This document shows positions 25,848 to 34,328 of a stretch of 64,000 bases of DNA, piece after piece. Numbering within the stretch: position 1 is the first letter of the stretch; each line of letters opens with the position of its first letter. Below the pieces are notes generated by a model. The model did not search any database. It saw nothing but the letters and a program-made list of their open reading frames with translations, and was not told the DNA's origin. The translations under genes and the position numbers were made by a program. The stretch comes from Paramicrobacterium fandaimingii (GTDB taxonomy: Bacteria > Actinomycetota > Actinomycetes > Actinomycetales > Microbacteriaceae): the NCBI RefSeq assembly GCF_011751745.2, contig NZ_CP061170.1, forward strand, positions 3,534,001 through 3,598,000. The letters run 5' to 3'.

Positions 25848-27113
25848 ATGTCTAGCCCGAGTGAACGTCTCGCCGTCGGGCAGCTCGGCGCGCTGCTTCT
25901 CGATGCCGGAGTGTCGGTCACCGACACCCGCACGATGCTCGTCGACAGCATCCCGCAGACCCTTCGCGACGAGCTGAGCATCGCCGTTCTGCCCGCGAAC
26001 GTCTTCATCGGCGAAACGGCGACGGCGAACGCATCGATCGTCGAGTCGCCGAAAGAAGATCTCTCGCTGCTGCAGGCCGCGCGCACGCACCGTCTGATGC
26101 AACGCCTCGCAGCGGGCACAAACACGCTGCAGGAGGCAGCGGCTCAGATCGCCTCGATCCGCGCCGAACGCCCGCGGCATCCTGACCTGCGCTGGGTCCT
26201 CGGCAACGCCCTCATCTCGGCTGGCCTCGCCACGCTGTTCCGCTGCCCCTGGTGGGCGATCGTGCTGGCGCTCGTCGTCGGCATTCTCGTCGGCGGCGTC
26301 ATGACGTGGGTGCGCCGCCTGCCCGGCTCCGTCGCGATTCTGCCGTTTCTCGCGGCCTTCGTCTCGACGCTGCTCGTCGGCGGCGCTGCCCAGGCGCTCG
26401 CTCTCGGCGACGTTCCGCTGTTCGCGATCTGCGCGCCCGTCGCGCTGCTCGTTCCCGGCGCCCTCATCACCAACTCGCTTCTCGAGCTCACCTCTGTCGA
26501 CACCGTCACCGGCACGTCGCGGCTCATCTACGGCACCATCATGCTCGGCTTCATGGCGGCAGGCATCGCCGCGGGGGTCGCGATCACGGGCGTGCAGATC
26601 AATGCGGCATCCGCCTCACGCATCGGCGAGACACTCTCGCTCTCGACGGCCGCAACCGGTTGGCAGGGGTTTCCGCCCACCTGGTTCGCGTGGCTCGGCG
26701 TCGTCGTTCTTGCCATTGGCGTCGGCGTCGCTTTCGGAGCAGACCATGTTCTCATCATGGTGACCATCGTGATGATGGTCGTCACATACGGGATGCTCGT
26801 CGGCCTCGGCGTGCTCGTCGGCGATGTCGCCGCGGCCGGGATCACCGCCTGCATCCTGTTCATCGCGGCGCGGCTGCTTGAGCGCACGACGCGCATCGCA
26901 CCGGCCGTCGCGTTCTTTCAGCCCGCGTTTCTGCTGCTCGTGCCCGGCACCGTCGGCCTCGTCGCGTTGACGTCGCTCGAAGGCGACTCTCTCTTCGCCG
27001 CACTCGGAACGTTCGTCAGCCTCTGCATCGGCACGAAGTTGGGCGCCATCGTCTTCGACGTCGGCCGATCCCGCCGCCGCGGGCGCGACACGCTGTCGCC
27101 GACGGCATCCTGA
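25848..27113 (+). CDS. ThrE-like threonine/serine exporter family protein
   Basis: 421 residues. N-terminal soluble DUF1212-type domain (residues about 1-120) with VGQLGALLLDAGVSVTDT, then about ten hydrophobic segments in the DUF3815-type C-terminal half (GALITNSLLELTSVDTV, FFQPAFLLLVPGTVG). ThrE of Corynebacterium exports threonine and serine. Adjacent genes do not confirm the substrate, but the window also carries threonine breakdown (tdh-kbl at 7844-10083), which makes amino-acid export reasonable. Followed by palindromic repeat copy C. Confidence 0.8.
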   Translation: MSSPSERLAVGQLGALLLDAGVSVTDTRTMLVDSIPQTLRDELSIAVLPANVFIGETATANASIVESPKEDLSLLQAARTHRLMQRLAAGTNTLQEAAAQIASIRAERPRHPDLRWVLGNALISAGLATLFRCPWWAIVLALVVGILVGGVMTWVRRLPGSVAILPFLAAFVSTLLVGGAAQALALGDVPLFAICAPVALLVPGALITNSLLELTSVDTVTGTSRLIYGTIMLGFMAAGIAAGVAITGVQINAASASRIGETLSLSTAATGWQGFPPTWFAWLGVVVLAIGVGVAFGADHVLIMVTIVMMVVTYGMLVGLGVLVGDVAAAGITACILFIAARLLERTTRIAPAVAFFQPAFLLLVPGTVGLVALTSLEGDSLFAALGTFVSLCIGTKLGAIVFDVGRSRRRGRDTLSPTAS

Positions 27114-27145
27114 CCCTGCTGTCCCGAGCTGAAGCTGCCCGCCGT

Positions 27146-27204
27146 ATCGTGTGCCACTTTTTGCTATTTACCAGGCAAAATAGCAGCAAAAGGTGGCACA
27201 CGAT
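27146..27204. repeat. Dispersed palindromic element, copy C
   Basis: 59 bp. Outer arms ATCGTGTGCCAC and GTGGCACACGAT pair perfectly; inner TTTTTGCTATTT pairs with AAATAGCAGCAAAA after a 3-nt insertion. Lies between the ThrE-like gene and the amidohydrolase gene on the same strand. Very close to copy A in outer arm. Confidence 0.8.
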
Positions 27205-27294
27205 GAGGCGGGCTGGCACCCGGCACACCGACCGCCGGCGGCATCCTCAAATCTGGTCATCGACGTAGGCATCCGCGCGGAGGAGACTGTTGCC

Positions 27295-28611
27295 ATGACA
27301 GCATTCGCGCTCACTCACGTCAGCATCGTCACGGCAGACCGCGACGGCACGGTTCTGCCTGACCACACGCTGCTCGTGGGGCAGGGCGGAACGATCGAGC
27401 AGGTTGGGCCGGCCAGCGGCGTGGAGGTGCCTCGGGGCTACCGGGAGATCAGCGGGACGGGCAGATTCGTCATGCCGGGACTCATCAACGCGCACGCACA
27501 CCTGTTCTCAGACGGCAAGCCACTTCCGCCGATTCTGCTCAACGAATCGGCAGAGAAGGCCGTGTCGATATTCATGCACAGTCCCGTCGGCGATCGATGG
27601 CTGAAACGGCGCACCAAAAGGGCAGTCCTCGCTCAGATGAACACGGGCGTGACGACGATTCGCAGCCTCGGCGACCCCGGATACGAGGTCGTGAAAGTCG
27701 CGGCAGAGATCGACGGCGGCGCGTACATCGGGCCGCGGCTGATCGCGAGCGGGCCCCTCATGGCCGTCAGCGGCGGCCACGGCGCACCCCAGATAGCGCT
27801 GATCAGTGACAACCCCTGGGACGCCCGCCGCAACGTGCGCATCAACCTGCGGCACGGAGTCACGGCGATCAAGATTGCCGCGACAGGCGGCGTCACCGAT
27901 GCCAAAGCGATCGGGGAAGCCGGGCGCCCACAGATGACCGAGGAAGAGATGACGGCGATCTGCGAAGAGGCCCACAACGCCGGGGTTCTCGTCGCCGCGC
28001 ATGCGCAGAGCGCCGAGGGAATCGTTCGCGCTCTGCGCGCCGGGGTCGACACCATCGAGCATGGCGCCGCGATGAACGACGAGATCATCGAGCTCTTCCG
28101 GAGCAACCCGAAGTCGCTGCACGGATCGTCGGCGCTCATTCCGACCCTCACGGCTGCCTTGCCGATCGTGAAACTGCCGCTCGAGACGACGGGGGTCACG
28201 GAGATCAATCGGGTGAACGCGGTGATGGTGCTCGACGAGATGCTGCGGGGAATCACGGATGCACGTGAGAACGACATCGCCCTGGGAATGGGCACCGATT
28301 CGTCGCTCACGTTTGTGACGCACTACAACACATGGCGCGAGATCGACCTCGTCATTCGACACGGCAACGTGCCCGCCGCACGCGCGTTGCACGCAGCGAC
28401 GCAGGCAAACGCGACGATTCTCGGCATCGACGACGTCACCGGTTCGGTCGAGGTGGGCAAGAGCGCCGACCTCATCGTGACGAATGCGAACCCGCTCGAC
28501 GACATCCGTACACTCTCGCAGCCGCACGCTGTCGTCGTGCGAGGCAGCCTGATCGAGTCGCCGACCATCGAGCGTTTTCCCGAGATCGATGAGAAGCTCG
28601 ATACACTCTGA
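27295..28611 (+). CDS. Metal-dependent amidohydrolase
   Basis: 438 residues of the amidohydrolase (TIM-barrel metallohydrolase) superfamily. Metal ligands: His-x-His in INAHAHLF, carboxylated Lys in AIKIAATGG, His in VAAHAQS and in IEHGAAM, Asp in MGTDSS. The composite C-terminal segment (GSVEVGKSADLIVTNANPLDD) closes the small beta domain. Closest in layout to imidazolonepropionase-like or Xaa-Pro dipeptidase-type members. ATG 27295 follows GGAGGAGA. The substrate is not deducible. Confidence 0.8.
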   Translation: MTAFALTHVSIVTADRDGTVLPDHTLLVGQGGTIEQVGPASGVEVPRGYREISGTGRFVMPGLINAHAHLFSDGKPLPPILLNESAEKAVSIFMHSPVGDRWLKRRTKRAVLAQMNTGVTTIRSLGDPGYEVVKVAAEIDGGAYIGPRLIASGPLMAVSGGHGAPQIALISDNPWDARRNVRINLRHGVTAIKIAATGGVTDAKAIGEAGRPQMTEEEMTAICEEAHNAGVLVAAHAQSAEGIVRALRAGVDTIEHGAAMNDEIIELFRSNPKSLHGSSALIPTLTAALPIVKLPLETTGVTEINRVNAVMVLDEMLRGITDARENDIALGMGTDSSLTFVTHYNTWREIDLVIRHGNVPAARALHAATQANATILGIDDVTGSVEVGKSADLIVTNANPLDDIRTLSQPHAVVVRGSLIESPTIERFPEIDEKLDTL

Positions 28612-28620
28612 ATGACCCCT

Positions 28621-28686
28621 CGCAACGAGTGCCATTTTTTCCGTTTGATCTGGGCAAATAACGGCAGAAAGTGGCACACGTTGCGT
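28621..28686. repeat. Dispersed palindromic element, copy D
   Basis: Arms 28621-28645 and 28661-28686. Outer CGCAACG...GTGCCA and TGGCACACGTTGCG pair with one mismatch; the inner part reads CCGTT/AACGG instead of GCTATT. Between the convergent amidohydrolase and the conserved gene at 28726, so a bidirectional terminator role is likely. Confidence 0.75.
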
Positions 28687-28725
28687 GAGGTGGCTGGCAC
28701 AGCATGGTGACGAACCTGGTCACCG

Positions 28726-29622
28726 TCAGCGGCCAGCGCGCTCCGCGGCATCCAGCGCGTTGATCACGCGGCGGCGCAGCTCGTTTGATCGCTCGGCAAA
28801 GTCACGCTGCCGCCTGACGTACTCTGCCTTGCCCTCTGACGTTTCGATCGCGATGGGCTCGGCTCCCCACTCGCTCACGTCATAGGGCGAGGCCGCCATG
28901 TCGAGCCAGCGAATGTCTCGCGCCAGCTCGAACGCATCGAGCAGCACCTCGCCAGGCACGAGCGGCCCGAGCTTGATCGTCCATTTGTACACGTCCATTC
29001 CCGCGTGCAGGCATCCCGGCTGTTCGAGCTCCGGAGCTGACTCCCGCGTGGGGCGCATCCGGTTGAGAGGAGCTGCCTGCGGGGTGAAGAAGCGGTACGC
29101 GTCGAAGTGGCTGCACTGAATGCTGTGCGTGTCGACGACAGCATCCGTGCCCTTCTGCCCCAGGCGTAGCGGAACCTCGTGCCGATGCTCCCCCTGCCGA
29201 TACACCATCGCCCATTCGTGAAGACCGAAGCAGCTGAACTGGCCTGGGCGCGCCGCGGTGCGCTCGAGAATGCGTCGAATCGCCGTGACCCCCGCGCCCT
29301 TCGCCCGGAGGTAGGCGGCGGCATCGACACGCAGCGAACCTGGCACCTCTCCCGGCACGTACCACTTCCATTCCGCTCGCGGCATATGCGCGGCATCCGC
29401 GAGCTCGACGCCCGCTCCCGGATGCCAACGGCGCAGAATGCTCGGTTTGTACGAGTAGTAGGTGAAGAGAAAATCGTCGATCGGATGCTGCTCGCCACTG
29501 ATCTTGCGCGCACGCCACCCGGCCGTGAACGCGTCTGCACGCTGCTGGTGCGCGATCTCGCGCGATGCCCACGGGTCGTGTGCGAGCACTCCCTGGTCTG
29601 TCAGCGCGGCGTGAGTGGTCAT
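28726..29622 (-). CDS. Conserved actinobacterial protein, often labelled 3-methyladenine DNA glycosylase
   Basis: 298 residues. The conserved centre has HPIDDFLFTYYSYKPSILRR, RWHPGAGVELADA, FSCFGLHEWAMVYRQ and CLHAGMDVYKW. I recall this family as an actinobacterial group that databases often call 3-methyladenine DNA glycosylase, but I see neither an HhH motif nor an Mpg-type Glu-Tyr site to support it. Conserved His and Cys residues may bind metal. Single gene after a shared terminator-like palindrome. Treat the glycosylase label as unproven. Confidence 0.6.
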   Translation of the reverse strand: MTTHAALTDQGVLAHDPWASREIAHQQRADAFTAGWRARKISGEQHPIDDFLFTYYSYKPSILRRWHPGAGVELADAAHMPRAEWKWYVPGEVPGSLRVDAAAYLRAKGAGVTAIRRILERTAARPGQFSCFGLHEWAMVYRQGEHRHEVPLRLGQKGTDAVVDTHSIQCSHFDAYRFFTPQAAPLNRMRPTRESAPELEQPGCLHAGMDVYKWTIKLGPLVPGEVLLDAFELARDIRWLDMAASPYDVSEWGAEPIAIETSEGKAEYVRRQRDFAERSNELRRRVINALDAAERAGR

Positions 29623-29739
29623 GATTCGAGGGTAGTCGCCTCAGCACCCGCGATCCCAGCTGCAGCTCAGGGCGAAGGCGCCCGCATAGCTCTGTCGGCG
29701 TAGCATGGCGTCACCGATACACCCGACCGTGGAGATGAC

Positions 29740-31269
29740 ATGACGAAGACGTCGCGGGCACTGGGCACCATTGCGGCCCTGGGCGCGGGAGCTGTTGCAG
29801 CACTCGCCTCATATGACCTGAGCCAACGCAAGCACTCTGTTCTGCGCAACTACCCTGTCATTGGGCATATGCGCTACCTGCTTGAAGGCATCCGCCCCGA
29901 ACTGCAGCAGTACTTCATCGAACGCAACTGGGACGGCAGGCCGTACGACCGCGACACTCGCTCGATCATCTACGAGCGCGCCAAGGGAACCCACGGCGAG
30001 CAGGCCTTCGGCACCGAGCGCGACGTCAATGCTGACGGGCACGAATGGCTCGTTCACTCCAGCGCGCCGGTGAAGCAGCCTGGCGACATTCCGCGGGTGA
30101 CCATCGGCGGCCCCGACTGCACGAAGCCGTACTCCATGGCGCTGCTGAACGTTTCGGCCATGAGCTTCGGAGCGTTGTCGGCGAATGCCGTGCGGGCGAT
30201 GAATCGTGGCGCACACGACGGCGGCTTCGCCCAAGACACCGGCGAGGGTGGCCTGTCGAGTTATCACCTCGAGAACGGCGGCGACCTCATTTGGGAGATT
30301 GGCACCGGCTACTTCGGAACCCGAACGAAAGACGGCCGCTTCGACCCGAAGCAGTTTGCTGAAAAGGCGTCAGACGATCGCGTGCGATGCGTGTCGCTCA
30401 AGCTCAGCCAGGGAGCGAAGCCAGGAATCGGCGGCGTTCTGCCCGCCCCGAAAGTCTCGCCCGAGATCGCGAGCGTCCGCGGCGTTCCCGTGCACGAGAA
30501 GTGCGTGAGTCCGCCGCATCACCAGGAGTTCGACACGCCAGCTGGGCTGATCCGGTTCATCGCTCACATGCGGGAGCTCTCCGGGGGCAAACCCGTTGGA
30601 ATGAAACTCTGCGTCGGGTCGCGCATCGAAGTGCTCGCGATGTGCAAGGCGATGATCGAGGTGGGCACGGCCCCCGATTTCATCATCGTCGATGGCGCGG
30701 AGGGAGGCACCGGTGCCGCACCACTCGAATATGAAGACCATGTGGGCATGCCGCTCACGCAGGGCCTCATGATCATGCACAACGCCCTCGTCGGCACCGG
30801 ATTGCGCAGCACCATCCGTCTCGGTGCCAGCGGCAAGATTGCTGCGGGCAATGACATTGTCAAGCGGCTTATTCAGGGTGCCGACTTCACAAACGCGGCC
30901 AGAGCGATGATGATGGCGGTCGGATGCATTCAGGCACAGCGCTGCCACACCGATAAGTGCCCCGTCGGCGTGACAACTCAGAACCCACGTCGAGCGCGTG
31001 CGCTCGACGTGGACAGCAAGAGCACCCGCGTCACCAACTACCAGAGCGCGACGGTCGCAGAGGCCGTTCGCCTGATGGCATCCATGGGTGTGAGCGACCC
31101 GTCGCAGTTGACGCCCCGGATGCTGCGTCGCAACGTTGATGTGCACGAGAGCCAGTCGTATGAAGAGCTCTACGAGTGGCTGCGCCCCGGCGAACTGCTC
31201 GAGGCCGCACCCGAGTCGTGGGCAGCCGATTGGAACCGCGCGAGCGCAGATCTCTTTCCGATGCCGTGA
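29740..31269 (+). CDS. FMN-binding glutamate-synthase-family protein
   Basis: 509 residues with one N-terminal hydrophobic segment (TIAALGAGAVAALASYDLS), then the glutamate-synthase-like FMN/TIM-barrel domain: NVSAMSFGALSANAVRAMNRGA, LKLSQGAKPGIGG, PVGMKLCVGSRIEV, IVDGAEGGTGAAP, and the C-terminal Cys cluster QRCHTDKCPVGVTTQ for the 3Fe-4S-like site. Unlike GltB it lacks the glutaminase domain, so it is a stand-alone membrane-tethered synthase-like dehydrogenase of unknown substrate. GGAG precedes ATG 29740. Single gene; the 31327 acylphosphatase follows 57 nt on. Confidence 0.85.
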   Translation: MTKTSRALGTIAALGAGAVAALASYDLSQRKHSVLRNYPVIGHMRYLLEGIRPELQQYFIERNWDGRPYDRDTRSIIYERAKGTHGEQAFGTERDVNADGHEWLVHSSAPVKQPGDIPRVTIGGPDCTKPYSMALLNVSAMSFGALSANAVRAMNRGAHDGGFAQDTGEGGLSSYHLENGGDLIWEIGTGYFGTRTKDGRFDPKQFAEKASDDRVRCVSLKLSQGAKPGIGGVLPAPKVSPEIASVRGVPVHEKCVSPPHHQEFDTPAGLIRFIAHMRELSGGKPVGMKLCVGSRIEVLAMCKAMIEVGTAPDFIIVDGAEGGTGAAPLEYEDHVGMPLTQGLMIMHNALVGTGLRSTIRLGASGKIAAGNDIVKRLIQGADFTNAARAMMMAVGCIQAQRCHTDKCPVGVTTQNPRRARALDVDSKSTRVTNYQSATVAEAVRLMASMGVSDPSQLTPRMLRRNVDVHESQSYEELYEWLRPGELLEAAPESWAADWNRASADLFPMP

Positions 31270-31326
31270 TGCAAACACACAGCCCACGTCCGGCATAACT
31301 GCATGCCGGGCATCCAGAATGGAGGC

Positions 31327-31599
31327 ATGGAGCGCAAGTTTGTTGTCGTGACCGGCATTGTGCAGGGCGTCGGGTTTCGGTTCTCCGCGCAGCGGGAAGC
31401 CGAGCGGCTCGGCGTGACGGGCAGGGTGCGCAACCGCAATGACGGCTCCGTCGAGGTCGCCGTGCAGGGAACCGCGCAGCGTGTCGCCGACATGCTGCGC
31501 TGGCTGCGCACCGGCCCGGAGTCGGCGAACGTGCGCAGCTTCGAGGTCACCGACGTCGTGCCCGTCGATGACGAAACGCAGTTCTCGATCACGGGCTGA
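31327..31599 (+). CDS. acyP: Acylphosphatase
   Basis: 90 residues, standard length. VTGIVQGVGFRFSAQREAERLG has the acylphosphatase signature with catalytic Arg, and GRVRNRNDGSVEVAVQG has the catalytic Asn. It hydrolyses acyl phosphates such as 1,3-bisphosphoglycerate or acetyl phosphate. Start at ATG 31327 directly follows GGAGGC; the spacing is short, and ATG 31303 is an alternative. Single small gene. Confidence 0.9.
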   Translation: MERKFVVVTGIVQGVGFRFSAQREAERLGVTGRVRNRNDGSVEVAVQGTAQRVADMLRWLRTGPESANVRSFEVTDVVPVDDETQFSITG

Positions 31600-31657
31600 C
31601 AATCTCTGACCGGCGTGCAGCGCGGTGACATGCGCTTCACTATGCCTACGGTATATA

Positions 31658-31669
31658 TTGTCTATACAA
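31658..31669. promoter_or_regulatory. Probable IolR-type operator upstream of the GntR gene
   Basis: TTGTCTATACAA, 28 bp before the GTG start of the GntR regulator. Member of the five-site WTGTCYTNACAA set found upstream of iolC, the ABC operon, iolT and the tautomerase operon. Suggests autoregulation. Confidence 0.6.
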
Positions 31670-31697
31670 ACCGACAGCTCACAATGGAGGTGCCCGC

Positions 31698-32462
31698 GTG
31701 GCGCAGTTGGAAGAGAAGACCCTGCCGCTGAGCGTCTTCGTCGATCTTGACCGCAACGGCCCCGTTCCGCTCTATTATCAAATCTCCCAGCGCCTCGAGA
31801 AGGCGATTCGCGAAGACGTTCTTCCCGCGGGATCGCGCCTTGAGAACGAGGTGGCGTTGGCTCAACGCCTCGGTCTGTCGCGCCCCACGATTCGCCGAGC
31901 GATTCAAGAGCTCGTCGACAAGGGCCTTCTCGTTCGGCGGCGCGGCATCGGCACGCAGGTTGTCCATGGGCGTGTGACGCGCAACGTCGAACTGACGAGC
32001 CTCTTCGACGACCTCGAGCGCTCGGGTCAGACACCGAAAACCGTCGTTCTCTCCAGTGAACGGGGAACAGCGGATGCCGAGACCGCAGAGCTCCTCGGCG
32101 TCGAAGCGGGCAGCCCGGTGCTGCACCTCACGCGGTTGCGCTCTGCCGATGGCGTTCCGCTGGCTATTCTCGACAATGTGCTTCCCGAGGAGTTCATCGA
32201 CCTGAGCATCGACGATCTTGCGAAGTATGGTCTCTACCAGATGCTGCGAACGCGCGGCGTGACGATGCGGGTAGCGAAGCAGACCATCGGAGCCCGCGCG
32301 GCATCTCAGCGTGAAGCCGAGCTTCTCGATGTCGGGAAGGGCGGCCCGGTTCTGACGATGTCGCGCACGGCGTTCGACAACTCGGGCAAGGCAATTGAGC
32401 ACGGCCGCCACTGCTATCGTCCCGACCTCTACTCGTTCGAGATCACCCTCGTCGATCGCTGA
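31698..32462 (+). CDS. GntR/HutC-family regulator, probable inositol repressor (IolR-like)
   Basis: 254 residues. Winged helix-turn-helix at about 20-90 (VPLYYQISQRLEKAI, LSRPTIRRAIQELVDKGLL), UTRA effector domain to the end (LRSADGVPLAILDNVLPEEFIDL, RHCYRPDLYSFEITLV). GTG 31698 follows a TGGAGG site. The gene carries the 12-bp motif also present upstream of four inositol-island promoters. In Corynebacterium glutamicum the inositol repressor IolR is GntR-type and binds a similar KGWCHTRACA motif (established). That makes this gene, although 5-25 kb from the island, the best IolR candidate. DNA binding is inferred, not shown. Confidence 0.75.
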   Translation: MAQLEEKTLPLSVFVDLDRNGPVPLYYQISQRLEKAIREDVLPAGSRLENEVALAQRLGLSRPTIRRAIQELVDKGLLVRRRGIGTQVVHGRVTRNVELTSLFDDLERSGQTPKTVVLSSERGTADAETAELLGVEAGSPVLHLTRLRSADGVPLAILDNVLPEEFIDLSIDDLAKYGLYQMLRTRGVTMRVAKQTIGARAASQREAELLDVGKGGPVLTMSRTAFDNSGKAIEHGRHCYRPDLYSFEITLVDR

Positions 32463-32596
32463 CTCACAGCGGTTCTCCACAGCATCCGTGAACTCGCGGT
32501 TCTGTCGTTCCTGCCTGGTACCGGTGAGAGATGGCCACCCGCAGAGCCGTAGGGTGATCGCATCTCTGGGCTGCAGTGGTAATACACACGGATATA

Positions 32597-32618
32597 AGTA
32601 CAAATGATCGCTTGTGCT
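32597..32618. promoter_or_regulatory. Possible ArsR operator
   Basis: AGTACAA-N8-TTGTGCT, arms pair at 6 of 7 positions, 33 bp before the TTG start of the ArsR regulator. Placement fits autoregulation of the arsR/SRPBCC/TfoX operon. Confidence 0.4.
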
Positions 32619-32651
32619 ACTGTGTGAGAGATCGAGGCAAGGAGGACGTCG

Positions 32652-32987
32652 TTGGATGCTGAAAGTGCAGTCGATCTCGATCTCGCCCTGCGTGCGCTTG
32701 CAGACGAGAACCGACGGGCGATCTTGCGCGTGATTCGCTCTGATCCTCAACCGGTGGGAGTTATCGCTGATGACGTCGGGCTGTCGCAGCAGACGACGTC
32801 TCATCATCTCGGTGTACTTCGCAAAGCGGGGATTGCGGTCGGCACTCGCGACGGCACCCGACATCTCTTCGCTGTCGATACCAACGGTCTTGCGGCGGTG
32901 CGCTCGTATCTCGATGATTTCTGGCCGACGAAATTGTCAGCGCTCAAGGCCGCCGTCGAGGCCGAGGAGCCTAATTCACATGGCTGA
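32652..32987 (+). CDS. ArsR-family regulator
   Basis: 111 residues, a winged helix-turn-helix alone: ALADENRRAILRVIRSDPQP, then LSQQTTSHHLGVLRKAGI (recognition helix) and a beta-wing RDGTRHLFAVD. No CxC or metal-site cysteines are present, so it is not a classic arsenic sensor; it belongs to the ArsR group paired with SRPBCC (AHSA1-type) genes. TTG start at 32652 follows AAGGAGG with 6-7 nt spacing. Its stop overlaps the next gene's start by 8 nt. Likely represses the operon; the ligand is unknown. Confidence 0.85.
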   Translation: MDAESAVDLDLALRALADENRRAILRVIRSDPQPVGVIADDVGLSQQTTSHHLGVLRKAGIAVGTRDGTRHLFAVDTNGLAAVRSYLDDFWPTKLSALKAAVEAEEPNSHG

Positions 32988-33807
32988 ATTCCGGGAATCC
33001 ATTGACATTGACGCTGCTCCCGAGACAGTATTCGCGTATCTAACGACGGACGCGGGGATGCAGGCCTGGATGGGGCAGCATGCCGAACTCAACCCGACAC
33101 CCGGGGGCACCTTCGCCGTCGACATTGCCGGGCACCCGGTGCGCGGCACGTATCTGCATGTCGAGCATCCGAGCCGAGTCGTAGTCTCGTGGGGATTCGC
33201 GGGAAGTGACGATTTACCGGCCGGAGCGTCAACCGTCGAGTTCCTGCTGACCGCCATCGGCACGGGAACCCGTGTCGATCTCTGTCATTCCAACTTGCCC
33301 GATGCCGAGGTGCGCGGCCACGCCAACGGTTGGGCGAATTTTCTGCCGCGCCTCGCCGTCGTCGGCGCGGGCGGCAATGCCGGATCAGACGACTGGGTTC
33401 CACTCACCGAGTGCGCCCAGGGTTGGCAGATGAGAAAGGATGTAATCATGACACACGACAACGCATACGCCGTCGTGAAGAAGTACCACTACGCGTGGAC
33501 CAACGGGGACGTCAACGGCGCCATGAACTACGTCGCCGATGACATCACGTGCCAAGCGCCAGGCGTCGACCTCGATGGCAAAGTCGCCTACCGGGAGTTC
33601 ATCTCCGGGTTTGCGCCTCAGCTCACAGGCATTGGGAAAATCGCTGAGTTCGTCGACAAGGACCGCGTCGCACTCTTCTACTACCCGCAGACAGCTTCGA
33701 CCTCAACCACTCCCGCAGCTGAACTCTTCACAATCAGAGACGGAAAGATCAGCGAGAGCATACTAATATTCGATCGCCTCTCCTACGGCCGGCCCGAGCA
33801 GTCCTAG
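32980..33807 (+). CDS. SRPBCC (AHSA1) domain fused to a SnoaL-like domain
   Basis: 275 residues in a single frame. Residues 1 to about 145: SRPBCC fold (ESIDIDAAPETVFAYLTTD, GWANFLPRLAV near its end). Residues about 157-275: SnoaL/NTF2-like (NAYAVVKKYHYAWTNGDVN, EFVDKDRVALFYY, ELFTIRDGKISESILIFD). An internal ATG at 33448 has AGAAAGGA 7 nt upstream and begins exactly at the SnoaL domain, so the second protein may also be made separately. Translation of the full gene starts within the ArsR stop (8-nt overlap). Such ArsR-SRPBCC pairs recur in actinobacteria; the ligand or reaction is unknown. Confidence 0.75.
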   Translation: MAEFRESIDIDAAPETVFAYLTTDAGMQAWMGQHAELNPTPGGTFAVDIAGHPVRGTYLHVEHPSRVVVSWGFAGSDDLPAGASTVEFLLTAIGTGTRVDLCHSNLPDAEVRGHANGWANFLPRLAVVGAGGNAGSDDWVPLTECAQGWQMRKDVIMTHDNAYAVVKKYHYAWTNGDVNGAMNYVADDITCQAPGVDLDGKVAYREFISGFAPQLTGIGKIAEFVDKDRVALFYYPQTASTSTTPAAELFTIRDGKISESILIFDRLSYGRPEQS

Positions 33808-33819
33808 GGAGACGCCCCA

Positions 33820-34167
33820 ATGACTCCAGAGCAGACTGTGCTCATAGAACGCATCCGCACGCTCATCCTGCACGAGACTGCCGTGCGCGAGGTCTCAATG
33901 TTCGGCGGACGATCCGTGATGGTGAACGAGAAAATGATCGCCAGCGCCTTGAAAGGTGGAGACCTGCTGGTGCGTGTCGATGCCGCCCGGCACGACGAGC
34001 TTCTCGACCGGGCAGGGGCAACGCAAGCGGAGATGGGCCTGGGTCGTGACATGGGACCAGGGTGGATCGAAATCACGGCGGACGCTATCGCTGACGATAA
34101 GCATCTTTCCTCGTGGATCGAAGTCGCGATGGAGCATAATCGATCGGCGGCGCACGGGCATCCGTGA
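33820..34167 (+). CDS. TfoX N-terminal domain-like protein
   Basis: 115 residues. VREVSMFGGRSVMVNEKMIASALKGGDLLVRV matches the TfoX N-terminal core (MFGG...), more divergent than the one at 2005. It ends WIEVAMEHNRSAAHG. Third gene of the ArsR/SRPBCC-SnoaL operon, 12 nt after it, with GGAGAC upstream. Function unknown; the small cluster may sense or detoxify a small organic molecule (inference). Confidence 0.65.
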   Translation: MTPEQTVLIERIRTLILHETAVREVSMFGGRSVMVNEKMIASALKGGDLLVRVDAARHDELLDRAGATQAEMGLGRDMGPGWIEITADAIADDKHLSSWIEVAMEHNRSAAHGHP

Positions 34168-34328
34168 TTTCGCTCTTAAGGATACTCACCTCTGCTGCAC
34201 ATAAAGTAATTCCACACTGCGCATTCTGTACAGCATCCTGCCTGAAATGATCAGTCTCTGCACTTGTTGGTGCGCAGGCTCGGCGCCTAACGTGGAAGAT
34301 CCGGCGCGTCAGAAGGAGCAAGCTCGTC

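Noticed and set aside
28726..29622. Naming the gene a 3-methyladenine DNA glycosylase
   Set aside because: The label appears in databases from memory, but no glycosylase motif is visible in this sequence.
30370..32034. Long minus-strand frame across the glutamate-synthase-like, acylphosphatase and GntR genes
   Set aside because: Spans three unrelated genes in antisense; a GC-skew artefact.
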